Source: Streptomyces olivaceoviridis
GTDB lineage: Bacteria; Actinomycetota; Actinomycetes; Streptomycetales; Streptomycetaceae
Direction: 5' to 3'
DNA: 64,000 nucleotides
Assembly (NCBI RefSeq): GCF_014650115.1
Contig: NZ_BMUI01000012.1
Location: forward strand, 62,001 to 126,000
The number at the start of each line of letters is the position of its first letter. The stretch's first letter is position 1. Made by a program: the position numbers and the translations under genes. A model generated the notes under the pieces. The model saw only the letters and a program-made list of their open reading frames with translations. It did no database searches and was not told the origin of the DNA. This document shows positions 44,179 to 55,781 of the stretch, piece after piece.

Positions 44179-44571
44179 AGCCCGACAGCAGGCCGGAGAG
44201 GCCCTCTTGTCGCAGCGGGTTGCCACGGCTCGAAAGCGAAGGCGAGTGGGAGACGCCCGCCCTCACAGCGCGGCGGACCTTGCAGGCGAGCCCACCCCGT
44301 GACCGGCCCGGAGCCTCATCCGATCGGTGCCGAGCCGGTCTGCTGATGTGGAATCGACACCGACCGCGCTCCCGGGGATCCAGCACACCGTCTCCAGCGT
44401 GTCTCTCCGCGCAGCGCGGTGGGGCGGGGCGGGACATCGGCTGGGGACTCCTCGCCGTCTGGAGGTACCGTGCCGCCGGCCACGTTCGGCACATCGCCTG
44501 CCCTGTAGGGGCTTGAGCTTGAGGAGCCCCAACTCGCCGAGGCGAAACGCCATCCCCGGACGGGACGACGT
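44179..44571. other. Spacer with no recognised gene
   Basis: About 390 bases between convergent genes. GGGGCT and AGCCCC near 44508-44531 could form a weak 6-bp terminator. Otherwise nothing seen. Confidence 0.35.
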
Positions 44572-45438
44572 TCAGGCAAGGTGCTGCTCGAAGAAGGAGG
44601 CAGCCTCCCCGCCCACCCGTACACGCACGGCGGGGTCGGCAGGTTCCGGCAGGAAGAAGTCTTCGTGGCGAACGTCGGGGCCGGCTGAGCAGCCCCTTGC
44701 CGTGGGGATGTGGTCCAGGTACGGCCGGGTGTCGACCTCGTAGGGGTTGACCGTGTCCGCTCCACCCCAGCGAATGCCCACCGGCACCTGCACCGTCGCC
44801 AGGCTCTCTCGGGTCACGAGACCGCCGACTCCGGGAGCCACTTGGAAGACCGCCCGGACTCGGGGATCCGAGAAGTCGGCCCCGGCGCTGTTGAGCGCGT
44901 GCCGCAACGACTCGTCCAGCGGGTACTTCCTCCGCAGCGCCTCCAGTGCGCCGGGGAACTCGGGAATCTCCGGCAGGGGAACCGCCCCCGTCATCACCGC
45001 CCACAGAATCCGCGGATCGACACGAACACCGGCGAGTGCCACCGCCGTATAGCCGCCCAGGGAGAAACCCGCCACACCAACCGGCCCGAGGGGCTGCTCG
45101 CGAGCGAGTACGTCGAGGACGAAGGAGACGTCGCGAGGCCGTTCCCACACATACAGAAAGCCTTCCGGCTCGTAGCCGTCGATGAAGTCGTTGCCGTGGT
45201 GGTCCAGAGCCACGACGCGGAAACCCGCCTCGTGCAGCGGTCCTACCAGCCACTCCATACTGCTGCCGGAACCTCCGGTGCCGTGCGAGACGACGACCAG
45301 TGGGGCGAGGGGGGCCAGCGGATGATTCGGCTCCCACAGGTAGATACGGACAGGTCGCGGACGAGCCGGATCCCGCAGGTCACTGCGGGACTCGTCGTAC
45401 AGAACGCGTATCAGCGGCTGCTGCCCGGAGATCGTCAT
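44572..45438 (-). CDS. Predicted dienelactone hydrolase-like alpha/beta hydrolase
   Basis: A 288-residue cytoplasmic esterase of the group called predicted dienelactone hydrolases. VVVSHGTGGSGSSMEWLVGP gives the oxyanion loop, the nucleophile Ser is in GVAGFSLGGYTAVA, Asp in RWGGADTVNPYEVD, and His in DVRHEDFFLPEP. No signal peptide. Substrate unknown; single gene with its start facing the next plus-strand gene. Confidence 0.85.
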   Translation of the reverse strand: MTISGQQPLIRVLYDESRSDLRDPARPRPVRIYLWEPNHPLAPLAPLVVVSHGTGGSGSSMEWLVGPLHEAGFRVVALDHHGNDFIDGYEPEGFLYVWERPRDVSFVLDVLAREQPLGPVGVAGFSLGGYTAVALAGVRVDPRILWAVMTGAVPLPEIPEFPGALEALRRKYPLDESLRHALNSAGADFSDPRVRAVFQVAPGVGGLVTRESLATVQVPVGIRWGGADTVNPYEVDTRPYLDHIPTARGCSAGPDVRHEDFFLPEPADPAVRVRVGGEAASFFEQHLA

Positions 45439-45595
45439 GGCGACATCGTAGGTTCGGCGCGAACGATGAGGATCAGGTCACTGCCAGGGAGACGAGGTAC
45501 GGGGCGCGCTCACGCCGGACCGGGCGCGGGCCTGGCCTGAGCGCCCAGTCCCCTACGAGCTGCCCCGACCGGCGGACGGTCGTACATTCGGATAC

Positions 45596-45796
45596 GTGGA
45601 GGAGATGCCTCGGCGCATCGACCCTTCGACGGACCGGGCCGCAGCCGCCGTGCTGCTCGGATGCACTCCGAACCAGGTCGGCTACTGCGCGCGCTGCCAG
45701 GGGCTGACGCGCCGCTACGGGCCCACCGCGCAGGTCGTGTGTGCGGCCTGCCGCGCGGCCGAGGCCGCCCCGTCCGCCGATGGTTCCTCCAGCTGA
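45596..45796 (+). CDS. Small zinc-ribbon protein
   Basis: Up to 66 residues with two CxxC pairs (GYCARCQGLTRRYG and VVCAACRAAE) spaced 17 residues apart, a minimal zinc ribbon. It starts with GTG at 45596, or ATG at 45605 where the RBS-like GGAGGAG is too close; a leaderless GTG start is possible. Function unknown. Confidence 0.5.
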   Translation: MEEMPRRIDPSTDRAAAAVLLGCTPNQVGYCARCQGLTRRYGPTAQVVCAACRAAEAAPSADGSSS

Positions 45797-46086
45797 CGTC
45801 CGCGCTCAACCGGCGGCCGGCACAGCTCCTCGACCCACTGCGGCCAGGAGCGGGCTCACTTGAGCCGTCAAGGGCCGGTTGTTACCGAAGGGAATGCAGG
45901 CGGGCCGGCCGCCCGTCTGGCCGAGGCGGCAGCTGATCGATGGCATACGGTTCGGGTTCGGACGGGGTTCCGTGGCGGGACGTACCCGTCGAGTACGGGC
46001 CATGAGGCCGGGTCTACGATCTGTTCCGGCGATCGGCTGGCCGTCGCACTTCCTGCCGGTGGTCGAATCCGGACGCGCGTGATCCG

Positions 46087-46659
46087 GTGAGCGCGGGATA
46101 CCAGCAGGTCATGAGGTTGCTTGCCACAGTGCGCGAAATGGACCGTCGTCTGACCAAGCGGATGGCTTCCTGGCGGGAACCCGGGCTCCACCGCACGCTG
46201 TCGGTGGTGGAGGAAACGGCGGAAGCCACCAAGTTGTGGTGCGGTGCCGCCGCGGTGATGGTCTGGGCCGGCGGGTGGAAGGGCCGTAAGGCGGCGGTGG
46301 CGGGTCTGACGGCTCTCACCGTGGCGCAGTTGGTGTGCAACGGTGTGTGCAAGCAGGTGATCGACCGTCCGCGCCCACCCGAGGAGTGGATCCCTCACGA
46401 TGAGGTGGAGGACCGGCCTGATTCCTCGTCGTTCGCCTCCGGACACACCGCGGCCGCGCTGGCTTTCACCGCTGCGGTCGCCCCCTCGTGGCCGTCGGCC
46501 GGGGCGGTATGCGCGGTGCCGGCCGCGCTGGTGGCCGTGGAACGGGTGCAGTCAGGTGCCCACTACCCCAGTGACGTCGCCGCCGGTGCCGCCATCGGGC
46601 TCGTCAGCGCCTGGCTGGTCAGGCACCTTCCGCGACTGGTGCTGCGCGTGTGGCGGTGA
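46087..46659 (+). CDS. PAP2-family membrane phosphatase
   Basis: A 190-residue integral membrane phosphatase. The three PAP2 motifs are all visible: KQVIDRPRP, SSFASGH, and ERVQSGAHYPSDV, whose His residues carry out phosphate transfer. About four membrane helices. It likely removes phosphate from a lipid such as phosphatidic acid or undecaprenyl pyrophosphate. GTG start. The N-terminal ~40 residues are helical and charged. Confidence 0.9.
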   Translation: MSAGYQQVMRLLATVREMDRRLTKRMASWREPGLHRTLSVVEETAEATKLWCGAAAVMVWAGGWKGRKAAVAGLTALTVAQLVCNGVCKQVIDRPRPPEEWIPHDEVEDRPDSSSFASGHTAAALAFTAAVAPSWPSAGAVCAVPAALVAVERVQSGAHYPSDVAAGAAIGLVSAWLVRHLPRLVLRVWR

Positions 46660-47420
46660 CAGGGTCCTCCGCGCCGGCCCTGTTCATGATGCCGATCGCC
46701 TTCACCGAACTGCGGGGCCTCGCCGGGACGGCCGGCCTGCCGACCTCCCCGCGCAACACGGTTCAGCGTTTCCCGGAGTTGGCCAGCCAGGCGACCGTAG
46801 TGCCCCTGGTCGTGGCGGTCGTACGCCGTGACCGTCCTACGTGCCCGCCGGGCCGTTCCGTGGGGGCGGGGTCCTGGGGACCACCCCGCCCAACCCGTAG
46901 CACGGTCACCTCCGGGCGTCGGCCGTGGGACGGCAGCCACTCCGTGGGACGGCAGCCACTGGCCGCCGGGTGAAGCGGCTCGGGCTGGGGGGTCGTCGAA
47001 CCGGCGGTCCGAGCCGTCGATGCCAGGGCGCCGAGGACGTGGGGGCGGGGCGTCAGTCGCCTGACCGCGGAGTCGGACGGCGGTGGCCGCCCGGTCACCT
47101 GCCCCGCCGCACGTGCGGCCGCCTCGGGGTGGGGCGTCCGACGTGTGGCAGCAGCCGCGTCGAGGGCGTGGCGGCGAGCGTCTTCCGGAACCGCCGAGGA
47201 GTCGGCGTCCGGGTGGCCGGGCAGTCGGCCGCGTCGGAGTCGGCCGCCTGTCGTCGCCCCGGTTGCCGTCGCTGCCCGGCAGCCGCTCGCCGCCCCCTCG
47301 GACGTCTCACCGGCCCCGCGCGTCGGCACCCACGGCGACCGCCGTGTCACGCGGCTTCTCATGGCGGCACGCGACCGGGGAATCAGGGTGCGCCGTCTTC
47401 CACTCCCGCTACCGCGTTTA
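46660..47420. other. Long spacer with no gene
   Basis: About 760 bases of GC-rich DNA. No frame has a ribosome site plus family resemblance. A 19-bp tandem duplication lies at 46923-46960. Near 47411-47430 the DNA becomes AT-richer, probably the promoter of the AraC gene at 47459. Confidence 0.45.
46923..46960. repeat. Perfect 19-bp tandem duplication
   Basis: CCGTGGGACGGCAGCCACT occurs twice without a gap (46923-46941 and 46942-46960), in a region without genes. Confidence 0.8.
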
Positions 47421-47431
47421 TAGTTCAACTA
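47421..47431. promoter_or_regulatory. Palindromic operator candidate in the AraC-gene leader
   Basis: TAGTTCAACTA is a perfect 5-1-5 palindrome in a short AT-rich island, 27 bp upstream of the AraC start codon and overlapping a TATAGT that could be a -10 box. The pattern resembles MarR-type operators, but could also serve self-regulation. Confidence 0.45.
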
Positions 47432-47458
47432 CATTCGGTGCCACGAGGAGGTCGCACC

Positions 47459-48328
47459 ATGGCGGAGCTCGGTCTGGCCGACACGGTCGGCATCCTGCGG
47501 CAACCCGGTGTGCGGACACGGCACAGCAGCGCCGGGCTCGGGTGGGAGCGGCTGTTCCTCTCCACCCAGGAGGAGCAGCCCTATCGTGCCGCCTTCGACC
47601 CGGCGCCCACGCATCTGCTGATCCTGCACCTGAGCGGCCCCGTCACCGTGCGGCGGGGGCGCGGGGCGGGCACCCGGTCGCGGACGATCCCGGCCGGTGG
47701 GCTCTTCCTGCAACCGGCCGGCCGTACTCTCGCCGTCGAACTCGGCGGCACGCTCGACACGGTCCACGCCTACCTCACCGACGACGCGCTCTGCGAGGCG
47801 AACGACGGACGGCCCGTGGAACTGTCCGAGGAACTCGGCACCACCGATCCCCTGGCCGAGCAGCTTGTGCTCGCGCTGGCCGGCGCGGTGCGCTCGTGGG
47901 AGCCGTCGGCCCGTACCTACACCGACCACCTGACCGGGATGCTCGCCGCACAGCTCGCCCGCCGGCACGGCGTCCGGGAGGCGGCGCCGGCGGAGAGCCG
48001 GTCCGGGCTGTCCGCGCGCCGACTCGCCGCCGTCCGCGCGCTCATGGAGGAGCGGCTGGCCGAACCGCTGCCGATCGCCGACCTCGCCGAGGCGGCCTCG
48101 CTGAGCCCCAGCCAGTTCACCCGGCAGTTCCGGAAGAGCACGGGACAGTCACCGCACCAGTTCCTGCTCGCGCTGCGTCTGGAGCGGGCCTGCCGGCTGC
48201 TGCGCACCGGTACCGACCCGATCGCCGAGGTGGCCGTCGCCTGCGGGTTCTCCCACCAGGAGCACCTCACCCGGGTGATGCGCGCCCGGCTCGGCACCAC
48301 CCCCGCCGCGCTGCGCCGCTCCGGCTGA
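47459..48328 (+). CDS. AraC-family transcriptional regulator
   Basis: A 289-residue regulator with an N-terminal cupin-like sensor (WERLFLSTQEEQPYRAAFDP, then LLILHLSGPVTVRR) and a C-terminal double HTH (LPIADLAEAASLSPSQFTRQ, then FRKSTGQSPHQFLLALRLER, then EVAVACGFSHQEHLTRVMRA). The ATG at 47459 has GAGGAGG 8 bases upstream. It faces the decayed thiolase and could once have controlled the aromatic module to its right. Confidence 0.9.
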   Translation: MAELGLADTVGILRQPGVRTRHSSAGLGWERLFLSTQEEQPYRAAFDPAPTHLLILHLSGPVTVRRGRGAGTRSRTIPAGGLFLQPAGRTLAVELGGTLDTVHAYLTDDALCEANDGRPVELSEELGTTDPLAEQLVLALAGAVRSWEPSARTYTDHLTGMLAAQLARRHGVREAAPAESRSGLSARRLAAVRALMEERLAEPLPIADLAEAASLSPSQFTRQFRKSTGQSPHQFLLALRLERACRLLRTGTDPIAEVAVACGFSHQEHLTRVMRARLGTTPAALRRSG

Positions 48329-48345
48329 CCGGGGCGCCGAGGCTC

Positions 48346-48640
48346 TCAGCGCTCCAGCACCAGTGCCTCGGGTACGTGGGCCTCGTTGAGCTCGACGGGG
48401 TGCAGGTCGACGGGGCGAGGTCCGCCCTGGCGAGCACCTTGCGGATCGCGTCGACCGGCCCGAGCCCGAAGTGCCGCGGCTCGATGCCGTCACCGCCGCC
48501 GCCCGCACCCGCGCCGGCGGCTCACGTCCGATCATCGTGATCCCTTCCTCGTCGACGAGCAGCAGCGCGCGACCCCGTCGTTGAGCGGCGAGACGTTGCC
48601 GGCGGTGGTGGGTGCCGTCCGCACGGAACATCGGTTGACG
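48346..48640 (-). pseudogene. Decayed thiolase (3-oxoadipyl-CoA / acetyl-CoA acyltransferase), C-terminal
   Basis: Thiolase sequence is scattered over three frames: QPMFRADGT near 48630, TTAGNVSPLNDG, then RALLLVDEEGITMIGREPPA, then GIEPRHFGLGPVDAIRKVLA, ending VELNEAHVPEALVLER at a stop at 48346. These are the conserved blocks of the thiolase C-terminal half (GN.SP.NDG and VELNEAFA). At least three frame changes and the missing N-terminal half, with its active-site Cys, make it dead. Intact, it would cleave 3-oxoadipyl-CoA to succinyl-CoA and acetyl-CoA, the final step of the pathway encoded next door. Confidence 0.8.
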
Positions 48641-48789
48641 GACGAGCCCGTGACCCGGCCGATGTGGTCCGCCGCCGGCAGGACGCCGAGGTCCCGCCCG
48701 ACGGCCCCGCGGTCGTGCGACACGACCGCGAGGCGCATCACCCCTGTCGCGTTCAGGGCATCGCCGAGGGTCTCCCCTCGCGACCTCCC

Positions 48790-50562
48790 CTAACGCGCCA
48801 GGACATGGCGGAGCGCGCCGAGGAGGTCTTCCTCCGCCGCCTCGGTGGTCCCGGTGACGGTGGTCCGGCGCCAGGCGACGTGTCCGTCCGGGCGTACCAG
48901 CAGTACGCCGTCCTCGGCGATCTCGCTGACGCGGCTCCATTCGCCGTAGGCGTCACGGTAGTTGTCGTCACCGACGCGGACCACGCGCAGCGGTACGCCG
49001 AGGGCGTCGCCGCAGGCGTGCGCGGCGGTCTCCCAGACACCGCCGGACAGGCCGGTCAGCACGGTGAAGACACCGCGGCCGACGACGTCCAGCGTGGAGA
49101 CGCGCTCGCCCTGGGCGTCGACCAGCCAGGCGTGGGGCAGTTTGGCGCCGGGCCGGGTCGTCGGCTGGTGCACCAACTCGCGGTCGCCCGACCACACTTC
49201 GTCCGGGCTGTCGTCGGGGAGCACCGCGGTGGAGACGTACCGCTGGTTCATCTCCACGCCGTGCGCGTTGAACTCGTAGTTCTTCAGCTGGATCGCCTCT
49301 TCGAGCTGCCGCCTCTTCTTGGCGCCCTCGGGTGTGCGCTCCCGCATCGCCGCGATCCCTTCGGCGATGCCCTCCGCGTCGCTGCCGCCGCCGACGCCGA
49401 GTACGTCGAAGATCGGCCCGAACTGGTCGCGGCTGAGGTTGGCCCGCTCGACGATCTGCCGCCCCACGGGGGCGCGTTCGGCCGTGTAGCTGTCGAGCAG
49501 CGCGGGTCCCGCCTCGCCGCGGATCACCATCGCGAGCTTCCACGCGAGGTTGTACGCGTCCTGGACGGAGGTGTTGGAGCCCAGTCCGTTGGACGGCGGA
49601 TGGCGGTGCACGGCGTCTCCGGCGCAGAAGACCCTGCCGCTCGCGTACTCCTCGGCGTAGGCGTGGTTGACGGTCCACAGCGAGGTCGACGTGATCTCCA
49701 CCGGCAGGTCGGGATCGCCGACGAGGTCGCGGACGATCGTGCGCGCGGCCTCCTCGTCGACCCGCGGCGGCGGCTGCTCTATGTCGTAACCCCACACCAG
49801 CAGCCACTCGTTCCACGGGCGGACCATCCGGACCAGGCCCATGCCGATGCCTCCCGTGTCCGCGCCGGGCTGGAGCACCCAGTACAGGACGCTCGGACGG
49901 TGGGCGCAGTACCGGGCGAGGTCGGCCTTGAAGACGATGTTCATGCTGCCGGCCTTGGCCATGCGACCGGCGAAGGGCAGGCCGAGTTGCTCGGCGACCG
50001 CGCTGCGCCCGCCGTCGGCGCCGATCAGGTAGCGGGCGCGGACCGTGAACTCGTCGCCTCGGACCCGGTCGCGCAGCAGGGCGGTGACGCCGTCCTCGTC
50101 CTGTTCGAAGCTGACGAACTCGGTGTCGAAGCGGACCTTTGCGCCGCGGGCCGCCGCGTTGTCGACGAGGATCGGCTCCAGATAGGTCTGCGGCAGGTCG
50201 ATCATCTCGCAGGGGCTCTTGGCGGAGTACTCGGTGGCCGTCGCGGGGCCGGTGCCCCAGCTGCGGATGCGGCCGATCTCGTCGCCCGTCAGGGCCGTGC
50301 ACAGCACCGTGTCCCCCATCAGGTGGGAGGGGCTGCCGAGGGCCAGCGCCTCCGACTCGACGCCGAGGTCGCGCAGGACCTCCATGGTGCGCTGGTTGGT
50401 GATGTGCGCCCGCGGGGTGTTGGCGAGCCACCCGTACTTCGTCACCAGCAGGGTGCGGACGCCGTAGGTGGCCAGCAGCAGGGCGGCCGAGCCTCCTGCC
50501 GGGCCGCTGCCGACGACGAGGACGTCGGTGTCGTAGGCGTCGAGCGGGTCGGTGGTCGTCAT
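48790..50562 (-). CDS. FAD-dependent phenol hydroxylase (TfdB-like)
   Basis: A 590-residue flavoprotein of the 2,4-dichlorophenol 6-monooxygenase / phenol hydroxylase group. Diagnostic blocks: VLVVGSGPAGGSAALLLATY, TKYGWLANTPRAHITNQRTM, ARYLIGADGGRSAVAEQLGL, RVFCAGDAVHRHPPSNGLGS, then ALKNYEFNAHGVEMNQRY-type sequence and a C-terminal thioredoxin-like domain. It adds a hydroxyl beside an existing one using NADPH and O2. GAGGAG lies 8 bases before the ATG at 50562. Next to a hydroxyquinol dioxygenase, it probably makes hydroxyquinol from a dihydroxybenzene such as resorcinol, or hydroxylates a (chloro)phenol. Confidence 0.92.
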   Translation of the reverse strand: MTTTDPLDAYDTDVLVVGSGPAGGSAALLLATYGVRTLLVTKYGWLANTPRAHITNQRTMEVLRDLGVESEALALGSPSHLMGDTVLCTALTGDEIGRIRSWGTGPATATEYSAKSPCEMIDLPQTYLEPILVDNAAARGAKVRFDTEFVSFEQDEDGVTALLRDRVRGDEFTVRARYLIGADGGRSAVAEQLGLPFAGRMAKAGSMNIVFKADLARYCAHRPSVLYWVLQPGADTGGIGMGLVRMVRPWNEWLLVWGYDIEQPPPRVDEEAARTIVRDLVGDPDLPVEITSTSLWTVNHAYAEEYASGRVFCAGDAVHRHPPSNGLGSNTSVQDAYNLAWKLAMVIRGEAGPALLDSYTAERAPVGRQIVERANLSRDQFGPIFDVLGVGGGSDAEGIAEGIAAMRERTPEGAKKRRQLEEAIQLKNYEFNAHGVEMNQRYVSTAVLPDDSPDEVWSGDRELVHQPTTRPGAKLPHAWLVDAQGERVSTLDVVGRGVFTVLTGLSGGVWETAAHACGDALGVPLRVVRVGDDNYRDAYGEWSRVSEIAEDGVLLVRPDGHVAWRRTTVTGTTEAAEEDLLGALRHVLAR

Positions 50563-50581
50563 GTGTGTGTGCGCTCCTCGG

Positions 50582-52510
<1,929 letters not shown>

Positions 52511-52722
52511 TGAGTTCTGCCTCCGCCTGTCATCCGGTGTGCGTCGATGGCTTGGATCACCGAGTGTGCGGAGGAGGGCGGCACGTCGTCCTGCACGATG
52601 CGCGCGCCGCGCTGCACGAAACGCGCGTGTGTTCCGGGGCCGGCGCACGGGGGGGCTTGCCGCCCCGGTGCGCAGCGCCAGTGCGATCTGGGGGAGCCGG
52701 TTCGGTCAGCGAGGAGCCGGGG

Positions 52723-52970
52723 CATCGTATCGGCAGTCCAGTCGACGCCGTCGCCGTCGCCGGCAAGTGGGCGGTCTTGATCGTCGAGGCCCTGGGTGTG
52801 GGCACCCCGCGCTTCAGCGAGCTGCGCAACCGGGTCGAGGGTGTCAGCCCCATGGGGCCGACGTGCTCCCAGGTGGCCCGTCGCTCGGTGACAGGTCTCG
52901 GAAATCGGCCCGGCACCGCTGGTCGTGCGTGCCGACAGGAGCCTCGACGGCTACGTCAGTCGTCGGGGAC
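52723..52970 (+). pseudogene. HxlR-family regulator remnant
   Basis: HRIGSPVDAVAVAGKWAVLI, then VEALGVGTPRFSELRNRVEG, is the N-terminal half of an HxlR winged HTH, with the initial Cys replaced by Ser and no usable start. After 52851 the frame no longer matches, and no other frame restores the second half. It sits divergent from the aromatic operon, as its former regulator would. Confidence 0.7.
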
Positions 52971-53028
52971 GACCGGCTTACCCGTCCCCCGGCCCACCTC
53001 GCTGCCCACGGCCCGCGCCAGGTCGGCG

Positions 53029-53108
53029 CGGGGCCGGGGCGGCTCGGGGCCGGGGCGGCTCGGGGCCGGGGCGGCTCGGGGCCGGGGCGGCTCGGGGCCG
53101 GGGCGGTG
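53029..53108. repeat. Five tandem copies of a 16-bp unit
   Basis: CGGGGCCGGGGCGGCT repeats at 53029, 53045, 53061, 53077 and 53093; the last copy differs at its final bases. It is extremely GC-rich and lies between the HxlR remnant and the carbonic anhydrase gene. Sixteen bp is not a multiple of three, so it is not a coding repeat. Confidence 0.85.
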
Positions 53109-53179
53109 AGCCATCGGGCGGTGGCCCTCCGGTTTCCTCCGGCCACGGCGCATCACCGCGAGCAGCCGGGGCCGGGTGG

Positions 53180-53821
53180 TCAGGACGCGGCGGGGACCAC
53201 CGCGTCGAGGCCGTGCGAGGCGACGAGCTGCGCACTGCCGTCGGCCAGGCGGTAGCACAGGCCCACCACGGCGGCCTGGCCGGCGGCGACCTTGTCGGCG
53301 AGCACCCGGGAACGGTCCAGCAGCAGGTCGACGGTGTGCCTTATGTGCTCGGCGAGAATCTGGTCCGGCTCGACCCGCCCGGCGGCCCGCGCCGCCAGCA
53401 CGCTGGGGGTCACCCGTTCGACGACGTCCCGGACGTACCCGGCCGGTGTCATGCCGTCCTCCAGTGCGGCGCACGCCGCGCCGACCGCGCCGCACGAGTC
53501 GTGCCCGAGGACCACGACCAGCGGGCAGCCCAGCACGTCCACGCCGTACTCGATGCTGCCCAGCACCTCCGGGCCCACCACGTGGCCCGCGGTGCGCACC
53601 ACGAACAGGTCGCCCAGGCCGCGGTCGAAGATGATCTCGGCGGCCAGCCGGGAGTCCGAGCATCCGAACAGCACGGCGAAGGGCTGCTGGGACGGTGCGA
53701 TCTCGGCGCGGCGGGTGGCGTCCTGGTTCGGGTGCTCGGGGGTGCCGGCGACGAAGCGCTCGTTGCCGCTCAGCAGCAGCTCGAAGGCGTCGCGGGGCGT
53801 CGGGGTCTGGATCTCGGTCAT
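53180..53821 (-). CDS. Beta-class carbonic anhydrase
   Basis: A 213-residue zinc enzyme converting CO2 to bicarbonate. The zinc-binding residues are visible: Cys and Asp-Arg pair in GCSDSRLAAE, His and Cys in VVLGHDSCGAVGAA. The N-terminal LLLSGNERFVAG and the FVVRTAGH strand match bacterial beta enzymes. The ATG at 53821 is set by homology. Stands alone. Confidence 0.93.
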   Translation of the reverse strand: MTEIQTPTPRDAFELLLSGNERFVAGTPEHPNQDATRRAEIAPSQQPFAVLFGCSDSRLAAEIIFDRGLGDLFVVRTAGHVVGPEVLGSIEYGVDVLGCPLVVVLGHDSCGAVGAACAALEDGMTPAGYVRDVVERVTPSVLAARAAGRVEPDQILAEHIRHTVDLLLDRSRVLADKVAAGQAAVVGLCYRLADGSAQLVASHGLDAVVPAAS

Positions 53822-54239
53822 GACCGCAGCTTAGAACCCGGCCCCGGTCGTCGCACCGCCTGGCCCCCTCGGTCATCGCCGGGTCGGGTGATGCTCACGG
53901 CTCGGGCGTCATTCCCGGGCGCCGGCCCGGGACGGCCGCCCCGCTGCGGAACCTCGGCGTGCGGCGCTGCCGCCCGGTCCCGTACGGCCGGCCCGCCGCC
54001 CGCGCCGGAAGCGCCTACCGGCCGTCACGGCTCAGAGCGGTCCTGTCATCCGCCGCGCCCGTACGTCGGGCGAGGCGCTGCCGGTGCTGTCGGCCGAACG
54101 AGGGGAGCCGCCCTGCGGTTCTCCCTGGTGTGTGGCCGGGTGAGGGGCGAGGGTGAGGGGGAGGAGACGGCGGGCGCGGACGGAGGACGGACCGTAAGTT
54201 GAGGGTGAGGGCTGTTGGGGCCGGAAGGGAGTGCCGCCG
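53822..54239. other. Spacer with promoters of divergent genes
   Basis: About 415 bases between the carbonic anhydrase and the phosphatase, which are divergent. G-rich, with no recognisable box or operator and no coding frame. Confidence 0.45.
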
Positions 54240-55493
54240 GTGGCATCGCGGGTTGATCACGCGGCCCTGTTCGCCGCCACACCGAGCCCGTACCTGGTAC
54301 TCGGCCCGGACCTGATCATCGTCGATGTGAACCAGGCCTATCTGGAGGCCACCGAGCGCACCCGCGAGGACCTGCTCGGCCTGCACGTCTTCGCCGCGTT
54401 CCCCGACAACCCCGCCGACCCGGAGGCGGACGGGGTCCGCAACCTCGACGCTTCCCTGCACCGGGTCCTGGCCACCAGCCGGCCCGACACGATGGGCTTG
54501 CAGAAGTACGACATCCCCGTCATGGACCGGCCCGGCGTCTTCGAGGAACGGTGGTGGTCCCCGGTGAACACTCCCGTCCTGGGCCCGGACGGGCAGGTCG
54601 CCTACATCATCCACCGGGTCGAGGACGTCACCGCCTTCGTCAAGGCCCACCAGGCCGCGCAGCCCGCCGCCGTCCGGGTGGGCCAGTACTTGGACGACAC
54701 CCACGCGCTGGAGGCCGAGCTGTACGCACGGGCGCGGGAGCTGCAACGGCTGAACGAGGAACTGCGCCAGGCCCACACGCGGGAACGCGAGGTCGCCCTC
54801 GCCTTGCAGGAAGCCATGCTCCATGCCCCTGACCTGGCCCAGCACCCCCACGATGTGACCGTGCGCTACCTGCCCGCCACCGGCTCCCTCAACGTGTGCG
54901 GTGACTGGTACGACGTCGTCGACATCCCGCCCGACCGGCTCGCCCTCGCCGTCGGCGACGTCATCGGCCACGGCCTTCAGGCCGCGGCCGTCATGGGCAT
55001 GCTCCGCAGCGCCCTGTCCGCCGCCACCCGCGCCCTGGAACGCCCCGCCCAGGCGCTGGAAGTCCTCGGCCTGTACGCCCGGTCCATCGAGGACGCTCTG
55101 GGCACCACCGCCGTCCAGCTGCTCGCCGACACCCGAAGCCGCCTGATCACCTACAGCAACGCCGGCCACCCGCCGCCGATACTCCTCCACCCCGACGGCG
55201 ACCGGGAGCTGCTCGACCAGGCCACCGACCCGCCGCTCGGCGCCCGCCCCCAGCACGTCCCCCGCCCGCAGGCGAGCCTGCCCTACAGCCCCGGCGACAC
55301 CCTCGTGCTGTACACCGACGGGCTGATCGAGCGCCGCGGCGAGGACATCGACGCCGGCCTGGGACGCCTGACCGACGCGCTCAGTGAATGCGGCCGGCTC
55401 GGCACCGAACAGCTCGCCGACACCGTTCTGGCGCGCCTCGGCGTCTCAAGCGGCGGTCGCGACGACATCGCGCTGGTCGTCGCCCGGCTCTGA
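54240..55493 (+). CDS. PAS domain plus PP2C/SpoIIE-type phosphatase
   Basis: A 417-residue signalling protein. Residues ~1-130 are a PAS sensor (PSPYLVLGPDLIIVDVNQAY), residues ~150-190 a coiled coil, and residues ~190-417 an SpoIIE/RsbU-type phosphatase with metal-binding Asp in CGDWYDVV, AVGDVIGHGLQAAAVMGML, YSNAGHPPP and the C-terminal RDDIALVVARL. Such proteins dephosphorylate anti-anti-sigma factors. GTG 54240 lies 8 bases from AAGGGAG; a GTG three codons earlier is within the site. The sensed signal is unknown. Confidence 0.9.
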   Translation: MASRVDHAALFAATPSPYLVLGPDLIIVDVNQAYLEATERTREDLLGLHVFAAFPDNPADPEADGVRNLDASLHRVLATSRPDTMGLQKYDIPVMDRPGVFEERWWSPVNTPVLGPDGQVAYIIHRVEDVTAFVKAHQAAQPAAVRVGQYLDDTHALEAELYARARELQRLNEELRQAHTREREVALALQEAMLHAPDLAQHPHDVTVRYLPATGSLNVCGDWYDVVDIPPDRLALAVGDVIGHGLQAAAVMGMLRSALSAATRALERPAQALEVLGLYARSIEDALGTTAVQLLADTRSRLITYSNAGHPPPILLHPDGDRELLDQATDPPLGARPQHVPRPQASLPYSPGDTLVLYTDGLIERRGEDIDAGLGRLTDALSECGRLGTEQLADTVLARLGVSSGGRDDIALVVARL

Positions 55494-55781
55494 CCAGCGA
55501 CCAGCCTGCCCGCCGGCCCCTGTCGGTGGACGCCCGGCGACGAGGACCTGGCGCTCGCCGTCGCCACGGCCACACGGGCCGAGGAACTCCCAGGGCCGGC
55601 TGGTCGCGGCTCCCCGTCCGGAGGCGCGCGGATGGCGAGCGGGTCGATCACCACGGAGGATGAGTACGCGTCGCTGGTGGCAGATCTCCTGGTCCGCTGC
55701 GGGTCTGTGAAGGAGGCACACCGTGGAAAGCGTGGACACGGGCCGGTTCGGAGCCGTGGGACTCTTACCGGCGGTGGTCTG
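55494..55781. other. Spacer / possible 5' extension of the membrane protein gene
   Basis: No independent gene seen. The frame of the next gene is open from 55632 with further GTG starts (for example 55707), so part of this stretch could be coding. Confidence 0.4.

Noticed and set aside
53029..53108. 16-bp array considered as CRISPR or origin iterons
   Set aside because: No spacers, no cas or replication genes, and a GC-only unit.
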